Assembly (NCBI RefSeq): GCF_024707485.1
Contig: NZ_CP102602.1
Location: 1,488,001-1,552,000, forward strand
Direction of reading: 5' to 3'
Origin: Thermococcus thermotolerans
GTDB lineage: Archaea > Methanobacteriota_B > Thermococci > Thermococcales > Thermococcaceae
Length of the DNA stretch: 64,000 nucleotides
Position numbers and translations under genes: made by a program. Within the stretch, counting starts at the first letter, position 1. Every line of letters starts with the position of its first letter. Positions 53,549 through 63,442 of this stretch are shown here, piece by piece. The notes under the pieces were generated by a model. That model had not been told where the DNA came from. It searched no databases and worked only from the letters and a program-made list of their open reading frames with translations.

Positions 53549-54862
53549 TTAGCCCCTCAACATCCCAGCGATGGCGTCCACAACCTTTTCCTTTTCCACC
53601 ATCCTTTGCTCGCCGCTCTCCATGTCCCTTATCGTTACCTTGCCCTCCGCGAGGTCCTTCCTTCCGACGAGGACGACGTAAGGCACGTTGAGCCTTCCGG
53701 CGTAGTCCAGGGCCTTCCTGAGCTTCCTCCCGGTCAGCTCGTAGTCGGCCTTAACTCCGACCCTTCTGAGGGAGGAGACTATCTCGATGGCGGCCCTTTT
53801 GAGCTCCGGCTCCTTTCCAATCGGGATAACGTAAACGTCCGGCCTGAGCTTGGGCTCCGGAATGAGGCCCTTCCACTCGAGTATCGGGATGAGGCGCTCT
53901 ATGCCTATCGCAAAGCCGGTAGCTGGCGTTGGTTTGCCCCCAAAGACCTCTATGAGGTTGTCGTACCTCCCACCGCCGCCTATTGACCCAATGCCGAGGT
54001 CGTTGGGCGCTATGGCCTCAAAGACTATGCTCGTGTAGTAATCGAAGCCCCTAGCGATGCCGAGGTCTATGAGGATCCGGTCTTTAACGCCGTATGCATC
54101 GAGGAGGTCGACCAGCCCGTAGAGCCTCTTGATTTCTGCCTCAGCCTCTTCGCTCGTAAAGAGTTCCTCCGCCTTTGGGAGAACCTCGTCGGGCTCCCCC
54201 TTAATCTCGATCAGCGAGAGAACCTTCTCAATCCCTTCATCGTCCAGCCCAAATTCCTTCAGGGCACCTATGAAGTCCTCGCGGCTCATCTTGTCCTTCT
54301 TGTCTATGAGCCTCATCAGACCTATGTCATCTTTAACGCCGAGCATCCTGGCGAACTCGTCGAGGAGAACGCGGTCGCCTATGTTGACCGTGAAGTCCTT
54401 GAGGCCAGTTGCAAGGTAGCTCTCAACGAAGAGGGCTATGACCTCTGCATCGGCCTCAACTCTATCGCTTCCGAGAAGCTCAATGCCGGCCTGCCAGAAC
54501 TCCCTATAGCGGCCGCTCTGGGGCTCTTCATAGCGGAACATGTTGGCCATGTAGTACCACTTTATCGGCTTGGGCGCGTTCTGGAAGGAGTTGACAAATA
54601 GACGGGCAACGCTCGAAGTCATGTCCGGGCGGAGTGAGATGTTCCTGCCGCCCTTGTCGTCGAAGGCGTAGAGCTGTTCGACGACCTCCTCGCCGCTCCT
54701 CAGCTGGAAGAGCGTGGTATATTCAAAGGTCGGCGTGAGTACCTCATGAAAGTTATAGCGTTCGAAGACCTCGCGTATTCTCTCAAATACCCATCTCCTC
54801 TTGGCCATTTCCTCGGGGAGCAAATCTCGCGTTCCTTTGACCCTCTCAAGTCTAACTTTCAT
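53549..54862 (-). CDS. hisS: Histidyl-tRNA synthetase
   Basis: 437 residues from ATG 54862 with AAGGAGGG 6 bp upstream (a TTG two codons earlier overlaps that site). Class II motifs: VKGTRDLLPEEM at the N-terminus, motif 2 MFRYEEPQSGRYREFWQ, the HisRS-specific GIARGFDYYTSIVFEA and GIGSIGGGGRYDNL, and motif 3 GFAIGIERLIP. The C-terminal anticodon-binding domain follows (about 325-437). Full length. Confidence 0.97.
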   Translation of the reverse strand: MKVRLERVKGTRDLLPEEMAKRRWVFERIREVFERYNFHEVLTPTFEYTTLFQLRSGEEVVEQLYAFDDKGGRNISLRPDMTSSVARLFVNSFQNAPKPIKWYYMANMFRYEEPQSGRYREFWQAGIELLGSDRVEADAEVIALFVESYLATGLKDFTVNIGDRVLLDEFARMLGVKDDIGLMRLIDKKDKMSREDFIGALKEFGLDDEGIEKVLSLIEIKGEPDEVLPKAEELFTSEEAEAEIKRLYGLVDLLDAYGVKDRILIDLGIARGFDYYTSIVFEAIAPNDLGIGSIGGGGRYDNLIEVFGGKPTPATGFAIGIERLIPILEWKGLIPEPKLRPDVYVIPIGKEPELKRAAIEIVSSLRRVGVKADYELTGRKLRKALDYAGRLNVPYVVLVGRKDLAEGKVTIRDMESGEQRMVEKEKVVDAIAGMLRG

Positions 54863-54928
54863 CTTCAACCCTCCTTTTCCTGGGAAAAGCGGAAGAGGTT
54901 AAAAGTTTAGCCCAGGGGTTTTCGACAT

Positions 54929-55543
54929 TTATCCAGCAGACGTCATGAGCAGGTATATTCCAACGACGCCCTGCACCATCATCTGCGCCCCAATCGCCAT
55001 CGTGAACATACCTATTATCCTTATGAAGACACCGAGAGTCGTCTTGCTCACGTTCTTGATGACGTAGAGGGTTATGAACATGGTGAGCGCCGTGAGGAGT
55101 ATGGCGATGAATATAGCAGCGGTGGCGTGGTAGAGGCCCTTCTCGGCCGTCAGGGTTATCGCGGTGGTTATGGCTGCCGGGCCCGCTATCAGAGGTGTCG
55201 CAACAGGAACCGCGGCAAGGGCGAGTATGTTCTTCTCCCTCTTGAGGGTGAGCATTCCGCCGCTCTCAAGGGCCTCCAGACCGATCTTGAAGAGCACGAA
55301 GCCACCTGCAACGCGGAGGGCGTTTATGTCTATGTGGAATATCTGCTGGAGGATTATCTGTCCGGAAACCGCGAAGATGAACAGCAGGAGGAAGCCTATC
55401 AGGTTCGCCCTCACGATAAGAGTTCTTATGTCCTCTATGTGGAAGTCCTCGCGGAGGAGGCTGACCAGAAGTATCTTATCGCTCGGGTCTATCATGATGA
55501 GCATGAAGAGCGCCGAACTGAGTATCGAAAGCCACTCGCTCAT
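54929..55543 (-). CDS. MarC/UPF0056-family membrane protein
   Basis: 204 residues from ATG 55543 with six membrane helices. [19 protein letters not shown] and the later [18 protein letters not shown] are MarC-family motifs (the first usually reads DPxG). The function of the family is unknown; E. coli MarC is not a drug pump. A GTG at 55552 is in the same frame, but the TATA box at 55564-55572 is about 25 bp upstream of ATG 55543, which fits a leaderless mRNA starting at that ATG. Confidence 0.85.
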   Translation of the reverse strand: MSEWLSILSSALFMLIMIDPSDKILLVSLLREDFHIEDIRTLIVRANLIGFLLLFIFAVSGQIILQQIFHIDINALRVAGGFVLFKIGLEALESGGMLTLKREKNILALAAVPVATPLIAGPAAITTAITLTAEKGLYHATAAIFIAILLTALTMFITLYVIKNVSKTTLGVFIRIIGMFTMAIGAQMMVQGVVGIYLLMTSAG

Positions 55544-55563
55544 GTTCGCCACTGCGGTGAGGG

Positions 55564-55572
55564 TTTTATAAA
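55564..55572 (-). promoter_or_regulatory. TATA box for leaderless marC-like mRNA
   Basis: Minus-strand TTTATAAAA centred 25 bp before ATG 55543. It decides the start codon of the downstream gene. Confidence 0.55.
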
Positions 55573-55649
55573 GCTATGCCCATAACTGTACTTTGAGCGA
55601 TGACGAGACCGGCACTGTCTGAGCCGTGATGAGCACTCGGTTGGCCGAG

Positions 55650-56792
55650 CTAACCCTTTGAGAAGGCGACCTTCAACAGGGGTGGTGTCACGAGCGTCGT
55701 CGCCATTACCATCGCTATCGCTATGGAGAAGCTCTGCTGGCTCAGAACCCCTTCAGCCAAGCCTATGTTGGCCATTATCAGGCCAACCTCCATCCTCGGA
55801 ATCATGCCAACACCTATCTGGATGGACTCATGGAGGTTAAACTTCGAGAGAATCCCACCGATCCCACAGCCGATGACCTTGCCGGCTATCGCCAGGAGGG
55901 AGTATATGAACGCAAATGTTCCAGCGGCGAATACGACATGGGCGTCAGTTTCGGCGCCGACTCCGACCAGGAAGACGGGTATGAAGAAGGCATAGCCGAG
56001 GGTAACTATCTTGTCGGTTATCTTTCTGGCGTCCTCACTCCCAGCAACGAGTATTCCAGCCAGGTAAGCTCCGGTTATTGCCGCTATCTGGAAGTACTCC
56101 GCCAGGTAAGCGAAGACCAGCATGACAACAAGGGCAACGGTGGTAACTGTTTCGGGCAGGTTTATTCTATGGGAACCGCGGAGAACCCTCTTAACAATTC
56201 CCCTGCCGAGGAGATAGCTGAAGAAGAAAAACGCGGCTATCTCAACGAGAAGTATGGCTATATCCTGGGTGTAAACAGTTCCTTTGGTGTTCATTCCGAC
56301 GAGTATCGTGAGTATGATTATGCCCAGTATATCGTCGACAACGGCCGCCGCCAGAATCGCCGCCCCAACGCGCGTTCTGAGACGCTTCATCTCCATAAGG
56401 ACGCTGGCGGTTAGGCTGACGCTCGTGGCCGTCATGACTCCACCCAGAAACAGGGCCTCCATCTTCGGATAGCCCCACCCAATGGTCACAAAGTAACCGA
56501 AGACAAAGGGAAGGGCAACCCCAAGGGAAGCGATAACAAAGGCGGGAAGGCCTACACCCCTGAACTCCTCCATGTCCGTTTCGAGGCCTGCCAGAAAGAG
56601 CAACATTATGACACCGAGGTCGGATATGAGCCTCACACCCTCCCCGTATGTGACGAAATCCAGGAGGCTAGGGCCGAGAAGGATTCCCCCCACTATCTGG
56701 CCAAGGGCAGCCGGAAAGCCCAGCCTGCTGCTTATGTATCCTCCCAGCTTGGCCGTCACCAGTATCACTGCAAGCTCCAGGAAGACGTCCAT
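55650..56792 (-). CDS. CPA2-family cation/proton antiporter
   Basis: 380 residues with about 12-13 membrane helices. SRLGFPAALGQIVGGILLGP (near 24) and AAILAAAVVDDILGIIILT, holding the paired Asp of the ion site (DD near 153), are CPA2 (KefB/NapA) signatures; MIPRMEVGLIMANIGLAEG is the helix-10 region. No C-terminal RCK domain. It exchanges Na+ or K+ for H+. GGTGGGAG precedes the ATG. Confidence 0.9.
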   Translation of the reverse strand: MDVFLELAVILVTAKLGGYISSRLGFPAALGQIVGGILLGPSLLDFVTYGEGVRLISDLGVIMLLFLAGLETDMEEFRGVGLPAFVIASLGVALPFVFGYFVTIGWGYPKMEALFLGGVMTATSVSLTASVLMEMKRLRTRVGAAILAAAVVDDILGIIILTILVGMNTKGTVYTQDIAILLVEIAAFFFFSYLLGRGIVKRVLRGSHRINLPETVTTVALVVMLVFAYLAEYFQIAAITGAYLAGILVAGSEDARKITDKIVTLGYAFFIPVFLVGVGAETDAHVVFAAGTFAFIYSLLAIAGKVIGCGIGGILSKFNLHESIQIGVGMIPRMEVGLIMANIGLAEGVLSQQSFSIAIAMVMATTLVTPPLLKVAFSKG

Positions 56793-56814
56793 GCTCCCAC
56801 CTGATTGGAGGTTG

Positions 56815-57360
56815 TCAAAGCGAGACTATGCGGATGAGCCGGATTATATCCTTTACCTCAAGCAGCCCATGAACGCGGCCCTTTTCATCAACCACCGGGA
56901 GGTGGTGCTTTCCCGTTTCGAGCATGATCCTTATGGCATGGCCCAGGTTATCATTGATGCTTATGGTTATGGGCTTCGTCACCATGATGTCCCTGACGTA
57001 GGTCGCCCTCGTGACTGAATACTTTTTGAGGAGGCCGAATCCCACTATTGAATGCCTCCTTGGGACGTCAAAGAAATGGAGCACATCCTTCATCGTTACA
57101 AAACCAACGAGGTATCCCGAGTCATCGACGACCACGGCGGAGCTCTCCTCATCACCCATGTTCTCTATCAGGGTAATAAGAGAGTCGCTGGGTTTAACCT
57201 TCAGGAACTCCCTGTCCATGACGACACTGACGGGAACCTTCGAGATGTACCTGATGTTGTGGCTCATCTCCTCCTTTCTCTTAAGCTGGAGGAGCCTCCT
57301 CTTGCTGTGGATTATCTTTATCTTCTTCGCCTTGGCGTTTTTAGATTTCTCCCCAGGCAT
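56815..57360 (-). CDS. CBS-domain protein
   Basis: 181 residues from ATG 57360. After a basic N-terminus (KSKNAKAKKIKIIHSKRRLL), two CBS motifs follow: VKPSDSLITLIENMGDEESS with VGFVTMKDVLHF, and ISINDNLGHAIRIMLETGKH with VHGLLEVKDIIRL. Such pairs bind adenosine nucleotides. A TATA-like CCTTTAAAC at about 57393-57401 leaves about 12 nt of leader. Just upstream of the antiporter on the same strand, it may regulate it. Confidence 0.82.
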   Translation of the reverse strand: MPGEKSKNAKAKKIKIIHSKRRLLQLKRKEEMSHNIRYISKVPVSVVMDREFLKVKPSDSLITLIENMGDEESSAVVVDDSGYLVGFVTMKDVLHFFDVPRRHSIVGFGLLKKYSVTRATYVRDIMVTKPITISINDNLGHAIRIMLETGKHHLPVVDEKGRVHGLLEVKDIIRLIRIVSL

Positions 57361-57516
57361 TATCCCACTAAGAACCGTAGTGCCCAATTCTGTTTAAAGG
57401 TTTCGGGAAGTCATTGCCATATTGCTGTCGAAATTTGGAACATGAAAAGAGCAAATTAACCAAAAATCTGCCAAAAACTTTTTAAGGGATTTCCCATAAA
57501 CCTCGGCAAGGGAAAT

Positions 57517-58968
57517 ATGGTTTCTGAGAAAACCTACGATGTCGTCATAATCGGCGCCGGCCCGGCGGGGCTTTTTGCGGCCTACGAGCTGGCGGAAAGG
57601 AGCGATTTTAAGGTTTTGATAATCGACGAGGGTGGAGACATCGACCAGAGGATATGCCCGATGTACGAGCTCGGCTACTGCATAGGCTGCCAGCCCTGCC
57701 ACATAATGAGCGGTATCGGCGGTGCTGGAGGACTTAGCGACGGCACGATAAACCTCCGTCCAGACATCGGGGGCGACCTGAGCGAGCTCACCGGGGACGA
57801 GAACTACGCCTGGCAGCTCGTCTGGGAGGTAGACAGGATTTTCCTTAGGCACAAGGCACCGAAGAACCTCTTCAAAGGCAACCCCGACCAGGTCAGGTAC
57901 TGGGAGCAGCGGGCGGCTCAGGCCGGAGTAAAGTTCATCCCGATAATCCAGAGGCACATAGGCTCGGACAGAACGCCCGGGGTTATCGCGGAGGTAAAGC
58001 GCCACCTCGAAGGCAAGGGCGTGGAGTTCCTCCTCTGGACGAAGGCCCTGGAATTCGGACAGGGACGGGTGAAGGTAAAGAGGGGAAAGGACATCTTCGA
58101 CATAAACACCCGTTATATCATCGTCGCTCCGGGCCGCGGCGGCGCGGACTGGTTCCACGAGGTGGCAGGGAGGATAGGCCTCAAAGCCAGACACGGGCCG
58201 ATCGACGTCGGCGTTAGAGTGGAGGTGCCCGCGATAATCATGGAGCCCATAACGAGCATAAACCACGACCCCAAGTTCCATATATACACCGACACCTACG
58301 ACGACTTCGTGAGGACCTTCTGCACCAACCCGAACGGCTTCGTGGTTAAAGAACGCTACGACGGCTATGTTGGAGTAAACGGCCACTCGATGCACGAGAA
58401 AAAGAGCAACAACACCAACTTCGCATTCCTGACGAGGATAGAGCTCACCGAACCGGTCGAGGACACCACCGCCTACGGGAGGAGCATAGCCCAGCTGGCT
58501 ACCACGATCGGCGGAGGGAAACCGATACTCCAGAGGCTAGGCGACCTCAGGCGAGGGAGGCGGAGCACATGGGCGCGCATAAGAAGGAGCGACGTCGAGC
58601 CGACGCTGAAGCACGTCACTCCAGGGGACATAGCGATGGCCCTGCCGCATCGCGTTGTCACCAACATTTTGGAGGGCCTGGAGAAGCTCGATAAAGTTCT
58701 GCCTGGAGTTGCCAGCGACCACACCCTGCTCTACGCGCCCGAGATAAAATACTACGCCATGAAGGTTGAGGTCGATGAGAACCTTGAGACGAGCATCGAG
58801 GGTATCTTTGCCGCCGGCGACGGTGCCGGACTGAGCAGGGACATAGTCAACGCGGCCGCGACGGGAATTCTGGCGGCGAGGGGGATACTCAAGAAAGAGG
58901 GCCTTTACACGGAGAAGGACTTCAGGAGGCCTGGCAACTGGAAGGAAAGAATTGAGAGGATAACTTAA
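57517..58968 (+). CDS. COG2509-type FAD-dependent dehydrogenase
   Basis: 483 residues. The FAD-binding GAGPAGLFAAYELAER (near 12) and IIVAPGRGG, plus the C-terminal GIFAAGDGAGLSRDIVNAAA that closes over FAD, give a two-dinucleotide-fold flavoprotein. GYCIGCQPCHIMSGIGGAGG holds a CxxCxxC. It resembles the uncharacterised COG2509 dehydrogenases; substrate unknown. AAGGGAAAT lies upstream of the ATG, and CTTTTTAAGG at about 57478-57487 is its TATA box. Confidence 0.85.
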   Translation: MVSEKTYDVVIIGAGPAGLFAAYELAERSDFKVLIIDEGGDIDQRICPMYELGYCIGCQPCHIMSGIGGAGGLSDGTINLRPDIGGDLSELTGDENYAWQLVWEVDRIFLRHKAPKNLFKGNPDQVRYWEQRAAQAGVKFIPIIQRHIGSDRTPGVIAEVKRHLEGKGVEFLLWTKALEFGQGRVKVKRGKDIFDINTRYIIVAPGRGGADWFHEVAGRIGLKARHGPIDVGVRVEVPAIIMEPITSINHDPKFHIYTDTYDDFVRTFCTNPNGFVVKERYDGYVGVNGHSMHEKKSNNTNFAFLTRIELTEPVEDTTAYGRSIAQLATTIGGGKPILQRLGDLRRGRRSTWARIRRSDVEPTLKHVTPGDIAMALPHRVVTNILEGLEKLDKVLPGVASDHTLLYAPEIKYYAMKVEVDENLETSIEGIFAAGDGAGLSRDIVNAAATGILAARGILKKEGLYTEKDFRRPGNWKERIERIT

Positions 58969-59026
58969 TAATCCGTCCAAACCTATTCTTTCCTTTTCGT
59001 CATGATTCAAGTAGTACGCATCTGGA

Positions 59027-59659
59027 TTATTTCCGCCTTCTCAATAATACCACCAACCCAGCAGCACCGATTGAAGTTACTACGGCGAAGAACACAAAGC
59101 TAACCGAGGGAATCACTTCCAATGACTGTTTTCGGCCTTCAAATGCCCTCGTCTTCATCACCGCAATCGTAGCGTTTAGTGTAACCGATGACGTCCTAAC
59201 CGTAAGATAGCTTACTGGCTCTATCTCTGTCGGAGCCTCAAAAGAAGCCGAAACGTTACCGTTGTAAAGCAGGATTCTCCGGGTAGTCAAAAGTACCGTT
59301 ACATCGCTTCCCGGCTTCCACGTCCCAAGATAAACACTTTCTCCAGGAAAGAATGCATATATGCTCCCGTTCATATCAAAGTAAAGCACCACTATTGGGG
59401 AAAGAGATGGATACCTACCTCCAACAGGGCTAATCACAATACCGGGTCCCTTAACGAATGTGATGTTTTCTGCAACATCTATGCTTGTTATTTTGATTTT
59501 CAAAATATCCCCATGCGTCATATTTAGGGGTATCCATTTTTCATCAACAGTTGCGTTGATGTGTTTAGTGAAAGTATCTCCACCCTTCACTGTTGGCATG
59601 TTGGAAAGTATTACAAACACCACCAGAATCCAACCAGCAGTTCGTGTTCTGTTTCCCAT
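59027..59659 (-). CDS. Secreted protein with C-terminal membrane anchor
   Basis: 210 residues. A signal peptide (about 8-25, GWILVVFVILSNMPTVKGGD), an extracytoplasmic beta-rich domain with several sequons, then a membrane helix and RRRK at the end (VSFVFFAVVTSIGAAGLVVL). Third gene of a three-gene minus-strand operon; ATG 59659 lies one base after the previous stop with GGAGGGG upstream. No family recognised. Confidence 0.65.
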   Translation of the reverse strand: MGNRTRTAGWILVVFVILSNMPTVKGGDTFTKHINATVDEKWIPLNMTHGDILKIKITSIDVAENITFVKGPGIVISPVGGRYPSLSPIVVLYFDMNGSIYAFFPGESVYLGTWKPGSDVTVLLTTRRILLYNGNVSASFEAPTEIEPVSYLTVRTSSVTLNATIAVMKTRAFEGRKQSLEVIPSVSFVFFAVVTSIGAAGLVVLLRRRK

Positions 59660-59660
59660 T

Positions 59661-60116
59661 CTAAATCCCCTCCCATCGTATAATGAGAACTTTGAAAAAA
59701 TAAAGGAGGCTCAGACTAAGGATGGATGGAATTACAAAAATTAAGGCAGGAACATAGTTGTCAGAGGTTACAGTTGATACAACGGCAAAGAGAGCCAATG
59801 CCGAGGCAAACATCAAGATGTTGGAGTTTGGGTCATTCCTCCCCAGTACAGGGACCAGCACATAGAGAGCACTGCAAATAAAGGATAGGAAGACAAGAAG
59901 GGGAGTAATACTTTCGGATACATAGAGTATTCTCAAAACAAACAGCAAAACTACAAAGATCAGGCCCAACAATCTCTCTCTAAGGGTTATAGAAAAGATC
60001 ATCAAAACTAAAGTACCTAAAATGAGCGGTAATATGAGAAAGCTTCCTTTCACAACACCAAAAGCCCCCGCTAGAATGAAATAAATAAAAGATAACAAAG
60101 CGCCCAACCTGATCAC
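59661..60116 (-). CDS. Membrane protein of unknown function
   Basis: 151 residues, almost wholly hydrophobic, with five or six helices and a RWEGI end. GTG 60116 overlaps the upstream stop (GTGA). Second gene of the operon. No motif recognised. Confidence 0.6.
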   Translation of the reverse strand: MIRLGALLSFIYFILAGAFGVVKGSFLILPLILGTLVLMIFSITLRERLLGLIFVVLLFVLRILYVSESITPLLVFLSFICSALYVLVPVLGRNDPNSNILMFASALALFAVVSTVTSDNYVPALIFVIPSILSLSLLYFFKVLIIRWEGI

Positions 60117-60901
60117 CTCATTCCCGGCATTTGACTACCTCCAATCAATTTTAAAGTTTCATCGCTGGCTTTTATTACCTCTGGGAGTTTGAGGATATCT
60201 TTGTTCTTCTTTTTGAGCCGCTGAAGTGCATCCTTTGCCAAATAGCGAGAGGTCGGATTGTTGTCCATACCAATTACAGCACTATCGGTACCAACTTTCT
60301 TAAATACCGCCCCATAGAATTTATACCATTCACCATAGGCATATGTGGCTGTAGCAACCTGTGAATTTTGAGGTACCCTAAATCCTACCGCAAACTCGGC
60401 ATAGTCATCAAATACAAACCACCACCCAACCCAGCTTGGTTTGGTCCCACTAACTTCCCAGATAAAGTGATGGAGCGAATCGGTTTTTTCATAGTATGAG
60501 ATAAATGCCCTTGGGATGTAGACGTTAAATCCAATTCCCTCATAGCTAAAAGAAACGGAATTCTGGCTTAATACAATCCCTGCCTGAGGTCTGTGGTTTT
60601 CAGGAACTTCTATAGCTGTTGTGGGAAGAACTCCTATATCAACGTACAGATATAGTGGGCCGACCCATCCGTTATTCCTGTACTTTACATCTGTCACTGT
60701 GACCTTAACCGCATAATAATCATGATTGGAGTCGGAATCTTCAGTGTTTCTGTAAAGGGCTCCAGATAGTTTCATTATCCCACTAGTGCCATAGGCATAG
60801 TCACTGTCTACAACCACTTGAGATGCCATTACGCTCTCTGCCGTTACTCCAAACAGGAGCAGTCCAATGAGGACTGCCATTAGACCCGGCCATCGCATCA
60901 T
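60113..60901 (-). CDS. Secreted protein of unknown function
   Basis: 262 residues from ATG 60901 with GGGGGAGGTGAGC upstream. Signal peptide (GLMAVLIGLLLFGVTAESVM, cleavage after ASQ likely), then a beta-rich domain (KVTVTDVKYRNNGWVGPLYL) and a charged helical tail (AKDALQRLKKKNKDILKLPE). First gene of the operon. The 255 bp upstream hold its promoter on the minus strand and, from 61033, a gene remnant. Confidence 0.65.
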   Translation of the reverse strand: MMRWPGLMAVLIGLLLFGVTAESVMASQVVVDSDYAYGTSGIMKLSGALYRNTEDSDSNHDYYAVKVTVTDVKYRNNGWVGPLYLYVDIGVLPTTAIEVPENHRPQAGIVLSQNSVSFSYEGIGFNVYIPRAFISYYEKTDSLHHFIWEVSGTKPSWVGWWFVFDDYAEFAVGFRVPQNSQVATATYAYGEWYKFYGAVFKKVGTDSAVIGMDNNPTSRYLAKDALQRLKKKNKDILKLPEVIKASDETLKLIGGSQMPGMR

Positions 60902-61032
60902 GCTCACCTCCCCCGAATTCTTGCATTACCATATGAACAACTTTTCCTTATAAATTTTTTCTTTTACTATAAGTAAGTTTGATTCATTTTTTTTCGAGTG
61001 CAAATTTTTTCAGAGTTGGGTTTTGCTCTTAG

Positions 61033-61152
61033 AATGAACAAAAAGAAGCCAGAGTAAAGGAGTTGCATGACGATGCAATTGTCATTATTAATAAGGAAGG
61101 CACCGTTTGTACCCGCAAGGTATATTTAGACCCAGCGCAGATGTTGGTATGA
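61033..61152 (+). pseudogene. Possible C-terminal remnant of a lost gene
   Basis: Forty codons ending in TGA read EQKEARVKELHDDAIVIINK and continue to VYLDPAQMLV. The frame has coding-like composition but is preceded directly by a stop and has no start. It may be the tail of a deleted gene. Low confidence. Confidence 0.3.
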
Positions 61153-61162
61153 GTGGTTTGGC

Positions 61163-61768
61163 ATGAGCGAGATAATTCAACGACTTTTGCGGAAGAAGGA
61201 CGGCATTGCCCTGGTAGAGTACCGCTCAACGGACCATCCCGAGAGGATATTCTACGAGATACTGATGGGATGGAGAGAAGTGGGAGTAACCCCACTGATA
61301 GTCGACATATGGGACACCCTCCACATCTTCACGCAGAACCTCAGGTTTGCGGGCTTGAGCCTTGAACTTGATGACGTACCCGTGATAAAGGAGAAGGGGA
61401 CGATAAGGATAGGAAACGTACTCGGCTTGGTGGACGTCATAGAGGACTTTGAACACCATCTGGCATCCTACGGACGGCTGGCAAAGAACGTCCCCGAAAA
61501 GAGCAGAAATCACACAATAGTCCTCGGGATGGAGAAGTTCTCATTCACGTTTCTCGACAATCCTCCAAAGCTCGAAAGGTATTTTGAAACCGTAACCCGG
61601 AGATACCTCCCGATCAGATGTAAGATGAACTTCCTGTTCCTGAACACCAGCATAGCTTCCGAGTACCTCAGGAAGGGGCTTGAACAGGACTCGGACTATG
61701 TGCTCCGGGTTTCTGGAAGAAGGGTGGAACTGCTGAAATTCCCGGAGGTGAGCGAGGATGAGATTTGA
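61163..61768 (+). CDS. DUF257-family protein
   Basis: 201 residues. GIALVEYRSTDHPERIFYEI (near 14) and VTPLIVDIWDTLHIFTQNLR resemble the RecA/KaiC-like core of the Thermococcales DUF257 family, which lacks a canonical Walker A. Function unknown. First of three related genes here (61163, 61758 and 63443). Confidence 0.8.
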   Translation: MSEIIQRLLRKKDGIALVEYRSTDHPERIFYEILMGWREVGVTPLIVDIWDTLHIFTQNLRFAGLSLELDDVPVIKEKGTIRIGNVLGLVDVIEDFEHHLASYGRLAKNVPEKSRNHTIVLGMEKFSFTFLDNPPKLERYFETVTRRYLPIRCKMNFLFLNTSIASEYLRKGLEQDSDYVLRVSGRRVELLKFPEVSEDEI

Positions 61769-62369
61769 GGAGTACCTCGGAACCATAAAGCCCGGAGAAA
61801 GCGTCCTCATAGAGCACACATCGCTCTCAAAACATCCTGTCATCTTCCACCTCATAGGGACAAACTACGGCTGGAACAACATGCTGGTAATCGACATAAT
61901 AGACTCCCTCATGCCAATCCTGAGGTGGCTCAGCATCTCCGGAACCTCCGTCCCGGACAACATCGCCAGGATAAAAGTCGGAGGAACTTCACAATGGGGC
62001 AGGGTAATACTCGAAGTAGACCCCCACAAGGATCCCGGCATATTCCTAAGCAGGTTTATCCAGAAGTTGCGGGAGCGTTACTCGAAAAACCCGGGGACTG
62101 TTACGTTGATACTGAACCCCGAAAGACTGATACCACTCCAAAACAACAATAGGCGTTTTATACTTGCCCTATCCAATCTCGCCTCGGCTTTCATCGGGAA
62201 CTCCAAAAGAATAACTTTCTATTTTGTCAACCGAGAGATGGTCGAGGGCATGTATCTGGCCCTTCTTGAGGAAGCTTTTACACGCGTCCTCATCGTCAAA
62301 AATGATGGGAGGGTTCTAATAGCCAAGTCCCCCCATCTGGAAGAGGAGGGCATGAGCCTGGAAATATAA
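61758..62369 (+). CDS. DUF257-family protein
   Basis: 203 residues overlapping the previous gene by 11 bp, with GGAGGTGAGCG before the ATG. ESVLIEHTSLSKHPVIFHLI and MLVIDIIDSLMPILRWLSIS align with its neighbour. Paralogue in a tandem pair; function unknown. Confidence 0.8.
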   Translation: MRFEEYLGTIKPGESVLIEHTSLSKHPVIFHLIGTNYGWNNMLVIDIIDSLMPILRWLSISGTSVPDNIARIKVGGTSQWGRVILEVDPHKDPGIFLSRFIQKLRERYSKNPGTVTLILNPERLIPLQNNNRRFILALSNLASAFIGNSKRITFYFVNREMVEGMYLALLEEAFTRVLIVKNDGRVLIAKSPHLEEEGMSLEI

Positions 62370-62426
62370 CCGCGTTTAGGGATTAAAATTAAAAGGCCAC
62401 CACCTCCTCTATTTTCGGTGAGAGAA

Positions 62427-63350
62427 ATGCCCATGAGGTGCAAGTTCTGCGAGAAGCCAGCTTTCATTAAGCTTCACTACCCAAGAACCTACCTCTGCCC
62501 GGAGCACTTCACGGAGTACTTCGAGAGGAAGGTGAAGAGGACAATAGAGCGCTACAAGCTTATCAGACCGGGCGAGAGGATTCTGGTTGTTGTGAGTGGC
62601 GGGAAGGACTCAGCGGTTACAGCTTACGTGCTGAAAAAACTCGGCTACGACATCGAGTGCCTCCACATCAACCTGGGCATCGGAGAGTACTCGGAGAAGA
62701 GCGAAGAATATGCAAAGAAGCAGTGCGAAGCTCTGGGGGTTCCCCTCCACATCGTCAGGGTTAAGGAGCTTTTGGGCCATGGAATCGGCGAAGTTAGGAC
62801 GAGACGGCCCACATGCTCCTACTGCGGCTTAACCAAGCGCTACATCTTCAACAAGTTCGCCTACGACAACGGATTTGATGCAGTCGCCACCGGCCACAAC
62901 CTCGACGACGAGGCGAGCTTCATCTTCGCCAACCTGATGAACTGGAACACGCAGTACCTGGCAAAGCAGGGGCCCGTAACTCCTTCCCAGTTCAACGGAA
63001 AGCTCGTGAAGAAGATAAAGCCTCTCTACGAGCTGACCGAGAGGGAGGTCGTGGCGTACGCCCTGGCGAACGGCATAGAGTACCACATCGAAGAATGCCC
63101 CCACGCGGTTGGGGCCCCGACCATAGAGTACAAGGGCATACTCAACGATATGGAGGAGAAGAGGCCCGGAACCAAGATAAACTTCGTGAAGGGCTACCTT
63201 AGGAAGAAGCACATCTTCGAGGCCGAGCTCCAGGAGAAGGAGTTGAGGGAGTGTAAAGTTTGCGGGATGCCATCGAGCGGGGAGGTATGTTCGTTCTGCA
63301 GGTTCTGGCGCATGGAGAAAGCGCTTGATTTCAGCCTCAGAAGGGAGTAA
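62427..63350 (+). CDS. ttuA: TtuA-type tRNA 2-thiolation enzyme
   Basis: 307 residues from ATG 62427 (GGTGA 6 bp upstream; ATG 62433 is possible). An N-terminal zinc ribbon (CKFCEKPAFI with YLCPEHF), the PP-loop VVVSGGKDSAVTAY (near 58), TCSYCGLTKRY with ATGHNLDDEA, and a C-terminal zinc ribbon (CKVCGMPSSGEVCSFC). This fits TtuA, which thiolates U54 (or TtcA-like C32) in tRNA using an Fe-S cluster; thiolated U54 stabilises tRNA in hyperthermophiles. Confidence 0.9.
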   Translation: MPMRCKFCEKPAFIKLHYPRTYLCPEHFTEYFERKVKRTIERYKLIRPGERILVVVSGGKDSAVTAYVLKKLGYDIECLHINLGIGEYSEKSEEYAKKQCEALGVPLHIVRVKELLGHGIGEVRTRRPTCSYCGLTKRYIFNKFAYDNGFDAVATGHNLDDEASFIFANLMNWNTQYLAKQGPVTPSQFNGKLVKKIKPLYELTEREVVAYALANGIEYHIEECPHAVGAPTIEYKGILNDMEEKRPGTKINFVKGYLRKKHIFEAELQEKELRECKVCGMPSSGEVCSFCRFWRMEKALDFSLRRE

Positions 63351-63442
63351 TCCATTCCGAAGCACACTTAAACGTTCGATCTTCATCCACAATAGCATAC
63401 TTTATTAAAGATATCAAACCCAATAGGTATAGGTGACCTGCG

